Assembly: GCF_017355205.1 (NCBI RefSeq)
Contig: NZ_JADIJK010000002.1
Location: forward strand, 234,798-298,797
DNA length: 64,000 nucleotides
Origin: Bacillus sp. SD088
GTDB lineage: Bacteria; Bacillota; Bacilli; Bacillales; Bacillaceae_C
Reading direction: 5' to 3'
Numbering within the stretch: the stretch's first letter is position 1; each line of letters begins with the position of its first letter. The notes under the pieces are model-generated. The model was given only the letters and a program-made list of their open reading frames with translations, ran no database searches and had not been told where the DNA came from. Both the position numbers and the translations under genes were made by a program. Of the stretch, positions 36,554-46,009 are shown piece by piece.

Positions 36554-37516
36554 TTATAGGCAAAATAAGCTCAATCGCTCTTGCGAACCTGCTAAGACTT
36601 CTTCTGGCACCTTCCTGACCTTTATATCTCCACCTAAAAAAAGAAGCCAGTTCGTCATTTCAGTCACCTCTTCAGGGTTGCTTACATGAATAAAAGTCTT
36701 TAAAATCGCTGCTGTTTGGTATGGATTCGTATAAGAAAGGGAAACTTTTACAGGATGGTACTTTTTGAACTGGGCAATTGCTTTTGGACCAAGTTCGAGG
36801 GTAAGGTTGGTTACTTCTTCCTGTTTACTTAATTTTTCTAAGATCTTTTTCTTACTCAATCTTTTTTTTGACGTATAGGGTTCGACATGAGTGAGATCAT
36901 CAACAGGAAAAATCCCCTTCCTCTCTTCTTTTAAATCAAAACCTTCAATCAACCATTGGCCTTTTTCTTGATAAAGGTGTAAGAGATAAATGGGATAAGA
37001 CTTTTTGCTTCTTCCTTCTTCGATGGTTACCCATAAATAGCGATCCACAAGCAGGCTTTGAATCAATTGTTCTAGCATGGGATGCGGAAGATCTGAAAGC
37101 TCAAGTAAATCAGGATTATTAGGATTAGTCCCTGCAAAAAGCAAAATTTGATTTAAAAGAACGAGGGTTTCTTGCTGGTTTTCTGAGATAAGACCGAGTA
37201 ATTTTTCAGCCAATGACTGCCGACTCTTTAGATAAGGAAGTTGTTGATTTCTTGTGGCCATAAAGGCAATAAAAAGAGCCTTGACCTCGTTATCAGTAAA
37301 GTGCACAACAGGCAGGACGGCGTTATGCATAACGGAATACCCCCCATCCCTCCCAACTTCAGCGACAAGTGGCATTCCCATAGCTTCAATTTCTCTGATA
37401 TCTCTAATAGCTGTCGAACGAGAGATGTTAAATTCTCGCATGATTTCAGAAATGGTAAAGTGGGCGCGGTTATTGATATACCGCATCATAATATTAATTC
37501 GTTCAACTTTTTTCAT
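36554..37516 (-). CDS. HTH/WYL-domain transcriptional regulator (YafY family)
   Basis: A 320-residue regulator with an N-terminal DeoR-like helix-turn-helix (FTISEIMREFNISRSTAIRDI) and a C-terminal WYL domain (about 140-215), then the WCX extension. WYL regulators of this kind often sense small molecules or nucleotides. It is divergent from a GyrI-like gene and a gene of unknown function, 97 bases away, which it probably controls. The ATG at 37516 has a GTTTAGGAG ribosome site. Confidence 0.85.
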   Translation of the reverse strand: MKKVERINIMMRYINNRAHFTISEIMREFNISRSTAIRDIREIEAMGMPLVAEVGRDGGYSVMHNAVLPVVHFTDNEVKALFIAFMATRNQQLPYLKSRQSLAEKLLGLISENQQETLVLLNQILLFAGTNPNNPDLLELSDLPHPMLEQLIQSLLVDRYLWVTIEEGRSKKSYPIYLLHLYQEKGQWLIEGFDLKEERKGIFPVDDLTHVEPYTSKKRLSKKKILEKLSKQEEVTNLTLELGPKAIAQFKKYHPVKVSLSYTNPYQTAAILKTFIHVSNPEEVTEMTNWLLFLGGDIKVRKVPEEVLAGSQERLSLFCL

Positions 37517-37613
37517 CGCAACTCCTAAACAGTATCACTTTTTGACATGATTTAGGTTTATTATAAACCCATCAAGTGAAAAAACAAATTTTTAAAAAAG
37601 GAAGGTTTTGAAT

Positions 37614-38093
37614 ATGGCTGATTATACGATAGTAGAAAAAGATAGCTTTACTGTATTAGGTATTGGAACAGAGCTTAAGAGTGATTACACAGATTTTGCT
37701 GGTATAAACAAGGAAAAGGCAGAATTTTGGCAAGCTGTCGAACAAGATGGCAGACTTGACGATTTAAAATCGGTAGCGACAAATCATTATATATTTTCCG
37801 TGAACGAAGCGGTCAATAACAAGATGATGCATTATGCTGGCGTCATGACAGAGGCATCGCTACCAGAAGCAACCAGGCTTATCCAATTTCCTCAAGGGGA
37901 ATACCTTGTTGTGAAAGGCGAAGGACAAACCGGTGAGGAGCTGAGTCAAAATCTGACAGGCATTGCCTTTGGTCAAGCCTTACCAGAAGCAAAGGACTTT
38001 GCCTATGTTGGCGGGCCAAATACAACAGTTGAGATGGAACAACGAGATGGCTTGGTATTTGGTGAAATGTGGATTCCTGTTGTTAGAAAATAA
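37614..38093 (+). CDS. GyrI-like/AraC effector-binding domain protein
   Basis: A 159-residue single-domain protein of the GyrI-like (SOUL-fold) small-molecule-binding type, recognisable from the TVLGIGTELKSDY start, the YAGVMTEAS core and the GLVFGEMWIPV end. It has no DNA-binding part. The ATG at 37614 has AAAAGGAAGG eight bases upstream, whereas an in-frame TTG at 37608 is too close. It is followed 13 bases later by an unknown gene and is probably regulated by the divergent WYL protein. Such proteins bind or sometimes hydrolyse hydrophobic compounds; the ligand is unknown. Confidence 0.78.
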   Translation: MADYTIVEKDSFTVLGIGTELKSDYTDFAGINKEKAEFWQAVEQDGRLDDLKSVATNHYIFSVNEAVNNKMMHYAGVMTEASLPEATRLIQFPQGEYLVVKGEGQTGEELSQNLTGIAFGQALPEAKDFAYVGGPNTTVEMEQRDGLVFGEMWIPVVRK

Positions 38094-38106
38094 AGGAGGA
38101 ATAGAG

Positions 38107-38571
38107 ATGTCCTATATCGTTGATTTTAAAAACGTGTCTACAGTTGGGCTAGAATCTTCACCTGTAGCAGAAGCGCTTGCTGGTTTACGAGCAAATGAAG
38201 CCCGTTACTTTATGAACAAATATAAGCATGAATTTACGGTTGTACCCGCTAGTGAGTCCAACGAGACGCTTGATTATGTGAATCGAATTTTAAAGGAAGA
38301 ACGAGATATTGAGTTTGCGGCCAAACCTTTAGAAACATCACGCTTTCAAGTGGAAAATATCAAATTTTCCTACGTCTTTTATGAGGATGGTCTTGCGATC
38401 AATGTCATGTATACAGTCGACAATCCAAAGAAACGAGCCGTTGGTTTTAAGCTTTCAGACGGGATGGATATCCCAAAGGAATTGGCGGAGAAGTTTAAAT
38501 TTGCTAGGCAGAAGTCTAAACTAGCTGGAACGATCCGAGGTTCATTCTTTGTTATTAAAGGAGAATATTGA
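38107..38571 (+). CDS. conserved-looking protein of unknown function
   Basis: A 154-residue soluble protein that I do not recognise. It is rich in charged residues, has no signal peptide or membrane helix, and ends SKLAGTIRGSFFVIKGEY. The ATG at 38107 follows an AAAGGAGGAATAGAG ribosome site directly after the GyrI-like stop, so it is the second gene of that operon. A strong terminator follows. Its location suggests work with the GyrI-like protein under the WYL regulator. Confidence 0.7.
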   Translation: MSYIVDFKNVSTVGLESSPVAEALAGLRANEARYFMNKYKHEFTVVPASESNETLDYVNRILKEERDIEFAAKPLETSRFQVENIKFSYVFYEDGLAINVMYTVDNPKKRAVGFKLSDGMDIPKELAEKFKFARQKSKLAGTIRGSFFVIKGEY

Positions 38572-38612
38572 AGTAAGCTAAAGCGCAAATGCCGAGGGAA
38601 ACATTAAATCAT

Positions 38613-38651
38613 CTGACCAAGACCATGATCGAGAGACATGGTCTTGGTCAG
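38613..38651 (+). terminator. terminator of the GyrI-like operon
   Basis: CTGACCAAGACCATG and CATGGTCTTGGTCAG form a perfect 15-bp stem with a 9-base loop, followed by AATTTTATTT. The remaining 275 bases before the kinase gene are AT-rich and hold nothing else recognised. Confidence 0.85.
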
Positions 38652-38925
38652 AATTTTATTTGGTAACGGAAAGCATAGCTTCTCATCAATAAAGCGAGAC
38701 CGCCATCAGTGAGGTGTTCTTCATTCCCCACTTAGACTCCTATCTATTCTTAAAAGAGTCTACTCCATTATTCCTACGCATTTATACAATCACTAGATGG
38801 ATTCCTTATAAAAAATATAAAATATTAAAATAAACAGAGAGTTCCTAAGCACATAGCATTATAATGAAGATAGAAGGTGTCTTTTCTACCAGCTTTCACA
38901 AGTGAATTTTCTGGAGGGACCGTCC

Positions 38926-41900
38926 GTGTCTATTAGGAAGATAGTGTTCATTGTGTCGGTATTTTTCGTTGTTCTTACCGCTTTTCGCCTACTGTGGATT
39001 TATGTTTATTCTATTCCAGATTCTCCAAAGGCTTCCCAAGGAGTTTTGGATTTGCGTAATTGGGACGATATAACAGATTACCCGCTAACATTGGATGGTG
39101 ATTGGGAGTTCTTCCCTGAAAAATTTTTGATGGAAGAGAGAGAAGAAAATGATTCCATCGATAACAATCAGGCTTTTACACAAGTTGGAAAAGGTTGGGA
39201 ACTTGCAACCGACTCGTCAAACACATATGGTTTTGGTTCGTATCGCTTGCAAATATTAGTCGAACCAACAAAAGGCGATACATATGGAATCAGGCTTCCC
39301 TACATAAGCAGTTCATCAGAAATATATGTGAATGGGGAATTATTGGCGGGAGCAGGGAAAGTCGGACAGATAAAGGAAGAATACAAACCGTCAAACAAGC
39401 CGTATACGGTTTATTTTCCCATAGAAAATAAAGAAGAAATCACACTTGTCATCCAGGTTGCCAACTTTGACAACCCTGGTAAAGGAGGGATTGTTCGCCC
39501 GCCGAAATTTGGTCTAGAGGAGCCTTTGAGAGAAAATATCAATTTTAGCAAAAATATCATTCTTATATCTTGCATCATGTATATGATTCATGCTCTGTAT
39601 AGCTTTATTTTGTTTCTAGTGGGCAATCGCGACAAAAGGTTTTTTTATTTCTCTATGATGATCGTTTGTTTGGCTCTTGGTACGCTGATTGGAGAACGTT
39701 TAATATTTGAATGGTTTCCATTTAATTTTAAATGGGGTATAAAAGTCAAATATCTCATAATCATTTCTGGTGGCTTCTTTTTATTGCAATGCATAAGACA
39801 GCAGCTAACTCGTGTCAAGTTGGTCTCTATATATAATATATTATGTGTATTTTTAACCCTAGCTATTCTATTATTACCCGCTGAATACAACCTAAAGTTT
39901 ACTCTTTTTTATACAATCATCATGCTGATACCGTGTCTACTCGCTTTACATCTCATGTATCAGGTCACAAAGCAAATTGATAAAAATAACATCTTTTTGT
40001 TACTGGCAATAGTTGCGGCTGTTAGCAGCCTAATGTGGCTGATTATCTTAACGTTCACACAAAATGAAATGGGTCCATATCCTTTTGATTTATTGATTGC
40101 AACCATTTGCTTTGCGATCTACTGGTTTAAGCAATACTTTCGTATATTGGATGAATCACAAAAATTAGCGTTTAAACTTCAGAAGGAAGATAAGCGAAAA
40201 GATACGTTTCTACAGAACGTAGCACATGAAATGAGAAACCCACTTCATGGAATTTTAAATATTTCACAGGCTGTTACAGCGAGAGAAGAGGAAACACTTA
40301 ATAGGAAAAGTATTGAGGATTTAAATTTGTTAAATACCGTTGGAAAAAGAATGACATTTTTACTAAATGATCTACTTGAATTAGAGAGATTTAAAGAAAA
40401 CCGAATTGCTTTACAGCCATACGACATATCGATTTATGGTGTTACGGAAGCTGTCATAAGTATACTTCGTTTTATGATAGAAGGAAAATCGGTCACGCTC
40501 GTTAATCGAATCCCAAAAAATTTCCCGCCTGTTTTTGCTGATGAAAATAGAGTAAATCAAATATTATTTAATCTCCTTCATAACGCCATTAAATATACGA
40601 ATGAAGGCGAAATATCTGTTCAGGCATCCGTCCAAGGCGAATGGGCCAGTATTTCTGTACAAGATACAGGTAAAGGGATCGAAGAAGAACTACTAAACGA
40701 GTTGTTTGAACCTTATTTTCAAGCTACCGACGATATGGAAAATGGATTTGGATTAGGTCTGAACATTAGTCAGCAACTTGTTGAAATGCATGGAGGAAAA
40801 ATAACGATTCGTTCCAAATCGGGAGAAGGTTCAATTTTTACCTTTACTCTTAAATTATCATCTCATACACAACAGGACACTGTCGCAAATATCCCGCTCA
40901 TTGTTCAAGAAAGACAGATTGCTTCGGAAGAATTTGCAGTCTCTATAGAACTTGAGAATAGCAAAAATACGGTAGAGTCATTGAAAACTAGTGATCATAA
41001 ACCTATTCGGATATTAGTCGTTGATGATGATCCAATCAATTTGAAAGTGATGGAAAGTATTTTTGAAGTTGAATTATTTCATGTGTATACAACTACAAAT
41101 GGAAAACAGGCGCTTACAATGATCAACGGTCATGAATGGGATATTATGATTGTCGATGTAATGATGCCGCATATGTCAGGGTATGAATTAACTGCCCATG
41201 TCAGAGAACGCTATTCCATCGTAGAAATGCCAATATTACTTCTAACTGCGCATAATCGAACTGAAGATATAGAGTTGGGCTTTCAAGTAGGGGCCAACGA
41301 CTATGTCACAAAACCGGTAAATGCACCTGAACTAATAGCTAGAGTAAAATCACTTACAAGTGTTAAACAATCAATGAGTGAACGATTACGAATGGAAGCA
41401 GCCTGGTTACAAGCACAAATTAAGCCGCATTTTATTCTCAATACGTTTAATTCAATCGCGGCACTAAGTAGATTAGATTTGGACAGAATGGATAAACTCA
41501 TCCATGAGCTCTCAAACTTTATTCATCTCAGTATCCAATTTCAAAATACGGATGGTTTATCATCACTGGAAAATGAGCTTCAATTAGTTCATTCTTACCT
41601 ATTTATTCAAAAGGAACGCTTTAGAGAACGATTACGCGTCGTTTGGAATGTGGACAAGCATATTCAAATAAATATTCCTCCTTTATCGATTCAACCGCTT
41701 GTAGAAAATGCAATTCAACATGGGCTAATGAAAAGATCGGAAGGTGGGGAAGTTCGCATTTCCGTTAAAGATCTCCAAAAAAGTATAGTCATATCCGTTG
41801 CCGACAATGGAGTGGGAATGAAAGAGGAAGCAGTCGAACAGCTATTGGATGGAAAACGAAAAGAAGGTACGGGAATTGGTATTTTTAATACAGATCGACG

Positions 41901-41994
41901 TTTGAAACACCTATATGGCCAAGGTCTCAAAATCGATAGCACGCTTGAGGTGGGGACCATTATTTCCTTTTCTATCAATAAGGAATTAAGATGA
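38926..41994 (+). CDS. hybrid sensor kinase with two kinase modules (7TM-HisKA-REC-LytS type)
   Basis: About 1022 residues from the GTG at 38926, seven bases after GGAGGG. The order is: membrane helix (5-25), extracytoplasmic galactose-binding-like 7TMR-DISM sensor (about 35-200), seven membrane helices (about 205-410), HisKA with H434 (VAHEMRNPLHG), HATPase (GFGLGLNIS), receiver with D744 (IVDVMMP), then a LytS/YehU-type kinase domain with H835 (QIKPHFILNTFNS), N-box (PLVENAIQHG) and a second HATPase (GTGIGIFNT). Two unrelated kinase classes are thus fused around one receiver. The gene is monocistronic and no response regulator gene lies beside it. It probably senses a carbohydrate or lipid outside the cell. 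Confidence 0.88.
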   Translation: MSIRKIVFIVSVFFVVLTAFRLLWIYVYSIPDSPKASQGVLDLRNWDDITDYPLTLDGDWEFFPEKFLMEEREENDSIDNNQAFTQVGKGWELATDSSNTYGFGSYRLQILVEPTKGDTYGIRLPYISSSSEIYVNGELLAGAGKVGQIKEEYKPSNKPYTVYFPIENKEEITLVIQVANFDNPGKGGIVRPPKFGLEEPLRENINFSKNIILISCIMYMIHALYSFILFLVGNRDKRFFYFSMMIVCLALGTLIGERLIFEWFPFNFKWGIKVKYLIIISGGFFLLQCIRQQLTRVKLVSIYNILCVFLTLAILLLPAEYNLKFTLFYTIIMLIPCLLALHLMYQVTKQIDKNNIFLLLAIVAAVSSLMWLIILTFTQNEMGPYPFDLLIATICFAIYWFKQYFRILDESQKLAFKLQKEDKRKDTFLQNVAHEMRNPLHGILNISQAVTAREEETLNRKSIEDLNLLNTVGKRMTFLLNDLLELERFKENRIALQPYDISIYGVTEAVISILRFMIEGKSVTLVNRIPKNFPPVFADENRVNQILFNLLHNAIKYTNEGEISVQASVQGEWASISVQDTGKGIEEELLNELFEPYFQATDDMENGFGLGLNISQQLVEMHGGKITIRSKSGEGSIFTFTLKLSSHTQQDTVANIPLIVQERQIASEEFAVSIELENSKNTVESLKTSDHKPIRILVVDDDPINLKVMESIFEVELFHVYTTTNGKQALTMINGHEWDIMIVDVMMPHMSGYELTAHVRERYSIVEMPILLLTAHNRTEDIELGFQVGANDYVTKPVNAPELIARVKSLTSVKQSMSERLRMEAAWLQAQIKPHFILNTFNSIAALSRLDLDRMDKLIHELSNFIHLSIQFQNTDGLSSLENELQLVHSYLFIQKERFRERLRVVWNVDKHIQINIPPLSIQPLVENAIQHGLMKRSEGGEVRISVKDLQKSIVISVADNGVGMKEEAVEQLLDGKRKEGTGIGIFNTDRRLKHLYGQGLKIDSTLEVGTIISFSINKELR

Positions 41995-42049
41995 TAAAGC
42001 TGCTTTACTCATACTAAAGGCTAAGTGAGTTTTCTCACTCTCCCGCGAG

Positions 42050-42097
42050 ACCTCACCTAGCACTTGGATAAAGATTTCAGTGCCTGGCACTTTTGTA
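42050..42097. repeat. short GTGCC/GGCAC palindromic repeat
   Basis: CCTAGCACTTGG and AGTGCCTGGCACTTTTGTAC resemble sequences at 4020-4034 (GTGCCTAGTGCCC) and 56233-56301 (AGTACCTAAAA...TTTTAGGCACTGACACTTTT). They follow gene ends and can form small stems, so they may act as weak terminators. Confidence 0.4.
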
Positions 42098-42214
42098 CGT
42101 TAACAGTCGGAATAGCAGCCCTTTATACTTTAAGTCAGCTATTCCGGCAATAGCTATGGCAGCAACTGTAGCAAACACGATTGCCTTTTTTGTATTTTTA
42201 TTAGGCTTGGTCAT
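42077..42214 (-). CDS. small single-span membrane protein
   Basis: 45 residues from the ATG at 42214, which has AAGGTGAA five bases upstream. A basic start (TKPNKNTKK) is followed by one hydrophobic helix (AIVFATVAAIAIAGIA) and a basic tail. It lies between the hybrid kinase and the EamA gene and is not part of a known family I can name. The good ribosome site supports translation; the C-terminal codons overlap the GTGCC repeat, so the end may be accidental. Confidence 0.45.
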   Translation of the reverse strand: MTKPNKNTKKAIVFATVAAIAIAGIADLKYKGLLFRLLTYKSARH

Positions 42215-42301
42215 AAATTCACCTTCATAAAGAACTTTATCGTTTATTCCATTATATCTCTTTTCTTTTACAAAAATCAAAACAAGCCATCAGATTAGCA
42301 A

Positions 42302-43189
42302 CTAGAGTGCTTGATCCATTTGATTCGGTATGTTAGCAGGCTTTTTGTGTGGGCTTGGACTATTAACATAGCGAATGCCTACTAGTACAAGACAAATTCC
42401 CACTAAGGTTACAAGACTTAGGTTTTCATTTAAAAATAAATAGCCACAAATAACCCCCACGATCGGCACAAACAATAAAGAAATTGATGCTTTACTCGCT
42501 TCTGTTTGGCGTAAAATGTAATTCCACATCACAAAGGCAAGTGCTGATGCAACAATACCAGAATACAGAATATAAACGACAGGCATGATTCCCCATTGAG
42601 ATTCTCCATGCTCAAATAATAAAGTATACAGAAATAACCCAATTGTCCCGATCGTCATTTGCCATGTCGTAAATTGCACGCTGTCACTGTGTTTTAATTT
42701 TATTTTAAAAATCAAATTAGCTATAGCCCAAGAAATGGCAGAGCTCAATCCCAATAGCATAATCCAAACGGATCCTCCTCCATGAATATCCATCGCAACA
42801 AACAGTCCTATGATCCCGATCACAATGCCCATTGTCTTTTTGGTTGTCAGGCGTTCTCCAGGAATCCATTTATGAGCCATAAGAGATAAGAAAAGTGGCA
42901 TACTGTAGGTCAATACCGAGGTTAGACCTGCACTAATATAATTCAGTGAGATTTGAATTGCGATATTGAAATAAGCTGTTTGGAGCAATCCGCATAAAAT
43001 AAGCCACTTTAAATCAGCTTTATGGGGCAAAGGTGTTTTTTTCAATACACATATAAAAATCAGTACGATTGCCCCTGTTAAAAATCTAAGTGTCGCAAAC
43101 TCTCCAGGTGGGAAAAAACCATTTCCTAGCTTCATGATGACAAAATTAAAACCCCAGATTATACATAAAATAACCATATAAATATACAT
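42302..43189 (-). CDS. EamA/DMT-family transporter
   Basis: A 295-residue membrane protein with ten helices in two EamA repeats (about 1-130 and 145-280). The CIIWGFNFVIMK start and the ASALAFVMWNYILRQTEASKAS stretch in the second repeat are typical of RhaT/YdcZ-like metabolite exporters. It is divergent from a LysR regulator 312 bases away, which could control it, although a GCGC repeat lies between. The substrate is unknown; relatives export amino acids or other small metabolites. Confidence 0.87.
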   Translation of the reverse strand: MYIYMVILCIIWGFNFVIMKLGNGFFPPGEFATLRFLTGAIVLIFICVLKKTPLPHKADLKWLILCGLLQTAYFNIAIQISLNYISAGLTSVLTYSMPLFLSLMAHKWIPGERLTTKKTMGIVIGIIGLFVAMDIHGGGSVWIMLLGLSSAISWAIANLIFKIKLKHSDSVQFTTWQMTIGTIGLFLYTLLFEHGESQWGIMPVVYILYSGIVASALAFVMWNYILRQTEASKASISLLFVPIVGVICGYLFLNENLSLVTLVGICLVLVGIRYVNSPSPHKKPANIPNQMDQAL

Positions 43190-43319
43190 GTAGACGGTTT
43201 TCTCCTCACTTTAAATAGATCTAACTTCTTTCGTTTCTTCTTAAAAAACTCTACAATAAGAATGAATAAGTGTCTAATATATATTTATGGAAGTTTTCAT
43301 TCGTAAAACGACTTAATAA

Positions 43320-43431
43320 CAAAAGCGCAAGCGTCCGTTTAGCGACGACAAACTTTCATAGTAAGAATGAGCCGATGTTGACTTACGCAAGCAGAACCTG
43401 AAAGTTTGCTGGGCGCTGGAGCTGGACGATG
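43320..43431. repeat. dispersed palindromic repeat, GCGC family, copy 3
   Basis: AAAAGCGCAAGCGTCCGTTTAGCGAC at the left and AAAGTTTGCTGGGCGCTGGAGC at the right match copy 1 at 4911-5063, with a shorter middle. It lies in the 312-base gap between the EamA and LysR genes. Confidence 0.7.
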
Positions 43432-43501
43432 AAACACAAAATTAGACTTTTCCGAAGGCTAGAATTTTACAAATGACTAAGCAAGCAAAAAGGTGAGACA
43501 A

Positions 43502-44410
43502 ATGGAACTAAGGCAGATTAAATATTTTATTGCGGTAGCAGAAGAACTACATTTTGGCCGTGCTGCCATTCGCTTACAAATGACACAGCCCCCTTTGAGT
43601 CAACAAATTCTACAGTTAGAAAGAGAACTTGGTGTTACATTGTTTAAAAGAACAAAACGCCATGTAGCATTAACCAATGCTGGCAAAATTTTTTTGCAGG
43701 AAGTGCGGGGGATTTTCACCCAATTAGAACAAGCAAGAGCTCTTGCTTTAAGAGCCGCAGAGGGAATGGTGGGGCGACTTGCGAGTGGTTTTGTAGGATC
43801 TGCCACTTTCGACATTTTTCCTCTTGTGATAAGAGGATTTCAAGAACAATTTCCCCATGTCGATCTAGTGCTATATGAAATGCCGACACCCAAACAAATT
43901 GAAGCATTTCATCATAGAGAAATTGATATTGGCTTTGTCAGACCTTCAGTATTTGACCCAACGATCTCACTTTTGTCGATTCAACAGGAGACATGTGTAG
44001 CGGTCGTGCCAAAATCTCACCCTCTTGCTCAACGTTCCACAATCTCCATGAATGATTTAATGAAAGAACAATTTATTCTTGTGGAAAGGGAGATTTGGCC
44101 AAGTTGGTATGATGACATTTTGTCCAAATGTCATCAGGCGGGATTTAGTCCGACTATACGGCAACATGTCAAAGAAATTCAGACGGTCGTAGGCTTAGTT
44201 GCTTCAGGACTAGGTGTTAGTATTGTTCCAAGGTCAACGTCAAACTTTCATGTATGGGACGTTTCCTACTTAAACATCCAGCAGGATTCACCCCGTATTG
44301 AGATGGGGCTTGCCTGGCGAACAGATGATGAATCGATTTTAGTAAAACAATTTATTGAAACAGCCTCACAAATCACAGGTCAACTGGCAAATCGAGATAA
44401 ACGCTCTTGA
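43502..44410 (+). CDS. LysR-family transcriptional regulator
   Basis: 302 residues from the ATG at 43502 (AAGGTGAGACAA upstream). The N-terminal helix-turn-helix starts MELRQIKYFIAVAEELHFGRAA, as in the CatR/BenM-type branch, and the effector domain covers about 90-295. It is divergent from the EamA transporter, which is its natural candidate target. The inducer is not predictable. Confidence 0.88.
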   Translation: MELRQIKYFIAVAEELHFGRAAIRLQMTQPPLSQQILQLERELGVTLFKRTKRHVALTNAGKIFLQEVRGIFTQLEQARALALRAAEGMVGRLASGFVGSATFDIFPLVIRGFQEQFPHVDLVLYEMPTPKQIEAFHHREIDIGFVRPSVFDPTISLLSIQQETCVAVVPKSHPLAQRSTISMNDLMKEQFILVEREIWPSWYDDILSKCHQAGFSPTIRQHVKEIQTVVGLVASGLGVSIVPRSTSNFHVWDVSYLNIQQDSPRIEMGLAWRTDDESILVKQFIETASQITGQLANRDKRS

Positions 44411-44479
44411 ATTTGGAGCCTTGGCATGAAGTTACCAAGTGACTTAAGCATTTGAAGAGGAAATTTTTAAAAAAAAAGC

Positions 44480-44552
44480 AAAAACTCCTTTGTAGAGACC
44501 TTGTTTGATATAAGAGCATCACAAGGTTTATTTCTACAATAGGAGTTTTTTT
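44480..44552. repeat. 73-bp nested hairpin element, copy 1 (possible terminator)
   Basis: AAAAACTCCTTTGTAGA pairs with TCTACAATAGGAGTTTTT, and inside it ACCTTGT pairs with ACAAGGT. A T run follows, so it can terminate the LysR transcript. A second copy with the same nested structure and the same GAGTCATTATT flank lies at 60491-60566, which shows that it is a mobile or duplicated element. Confidence 0.7.
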
Positions 44553-44620
44553 CATCTAGTCCACTATTATTAATTTTTGAGTCATTATTATCCAAATCAT
44601 GAGAGGCTAGTAATCGCCCT

Positions 44621-45967
44621 TTATTTCTTCGCCTTTTCATCCTCTAGTAAAATTGTTATCTCTTCATCTGCTTCGCGCAAGACTGTGTTAATATCCTTAC
44701 CTTCTTCTATCAGCTCTCGGAGCATTGGTTGATATTGATCTGCTGCCAAATTATTGTATATAGAATAACGCTCATTTCCTGCTGCTGGTGTTTGTTTGGT
44801 TAATGCTTGTAGATTGAGATCGCCAACAGAAGGATGTTCATTAATTAATTGTTCGAATAAATGCTCATTTATCGCAGGATCTGTAAGTGAAGATGCCTGA
44901 CTCATCTTCGCCCACTCCATTTGTTTCTCATCAGAAAGTAAATAGGCAATCACCTCAAATGCTTCATCCGGATATTCACTCGTCTGCGTAACCCCTAAAC
45001 TGTAGGCGAGGGATGGACGATTAATCCCTGGTCGTCCTTCCCATTCAGGGTAAGTCACTACATCAAAATTCATTGTATCATCACTGGAAAACCACTCAAT
45101 TAGTTGCCAAAGTGGGAGCATTGCCACATTACGGTCACTGATAAATCGTTCTCCCCAATCAAATAGAAATGTGTCGACTGGACTCTCTTCTGGCATATTC
45201 CCAGGAATACTGGCAATTCGCTCCATTGTTTGTAAGACTCTAACAAATTCATCCCCATACTCATCACTCAAAATCGTTGACTCATCCGTATCTGGGTCTA
45301 CAAAAGGAAGCTCAAGTTGTTCTAATAACATATTTGGAAAAGCAGGTTGTAACCCGTGATACTGTACACCATCTCTTTCTCCGGTTACTTTTTCAGCTAA
45401 TGAAATAACCTCTTCCCAAGTCATATCATCTGTTGGATATTCAACCCCAAATAAATCAAATATATCCTTGTTATAATGTAAGGCAGTCATCCCCCTTGAT
45501 AGCGGAATCGTATATAAATTACCGTCTGAATAAGCACGATGTTCAGCTAAAACATTAGGTTCTATTCGATTTAAATCAAAATCATGCTTATCTATCAGTT
45601 CGGACATATCCATTGCTAATTCATTTTCTACATATCTGTTTATGATGTGGATAGGGTTTTCCACAAAATAAATGTCAGGAATATCTCCTTTTGCAATTAC
45701 TTCTGACAGATCACCTGAATCAATACGTTCAATCGTTATATAAGGGAACTCCTTTTCGATTGGATCTTTATACTCCTTATTAAATCCCTCTTCATCTAGT
45801 CCATGAGAATGCAGGAACTTTAAAGTAATGGGTTCTGGTTCAGCATTCTGTTCATTTTCTACATTTTTTGTACCTTCTTCAGAACTATTCGTACTGGAAG
45901 AGCAGGCCGCTACGAAAAAGCTCAATAATACGAGTACAATAATGATCCGCCATTGTAAAACCTTCAT
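44621..45967 (-). CDS. orphan extracellular sugar-binding lipoprotein
   Basis: About 448 residues from the ATG at 45967 (GTGAGGAG seven bases upstream). Lipobox VAAC (C22). It is a family 1-type solute-binding protein (ITLKFLHSHG start, PLSRGMTALHYNKDIFDLFGV core). It follows the GH16 gene by 36 bases, so both belong to one operon under the LacI regulator. No permeases are encoded here; it may feed a permease pair elsewhere or act as a sensor partner. Its ligand is probably a beta-glucan oligosaccharide. Confidence 0.85.
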   Translation of the reverse strand: MKVLQWRIIIVLVLLSFFVAACSSSTNSSEEGTKNVENEQNAEPEPITLKFLHSHGLDEEGFNKEYKDPIEKEFPYITIERIDSGDLSEVIAKGDIPDIYFVENPIHIINRYVENELAMDMSELIDKHDFDLNRIEPNVLAEHRAYSDGNLYTIPLSRGMTALHYNKDIFDLFGVEYPTDDMTWEEVISLAEKVTGERDGVQYHGLQPAFPNMLLEQLELPFVDPDTDESTILSDEYGDEFVRVLQTMERIASIPGNMPEESPVDTFLFDWGERFISDRNVAMLPLWQLIEWFSSDDTMNFDVVTYPEWEGRPGINRPSLAYSLGVTQTSEYPDEAFEVIAYLLSDEKQMEWAKMSQASSLTDPAINEHLFEQLINEHPSVGDLNLQALTKQTPAAGNERYSIYNNLAADQYQPMLRELIEEGKDINTVLREADEEITILLEDEKAKK

Positions 45968-46009
45968 TTGCATCTCCTCACTATCTTTATTTATTTTTTA
46001 TAAAATCGA

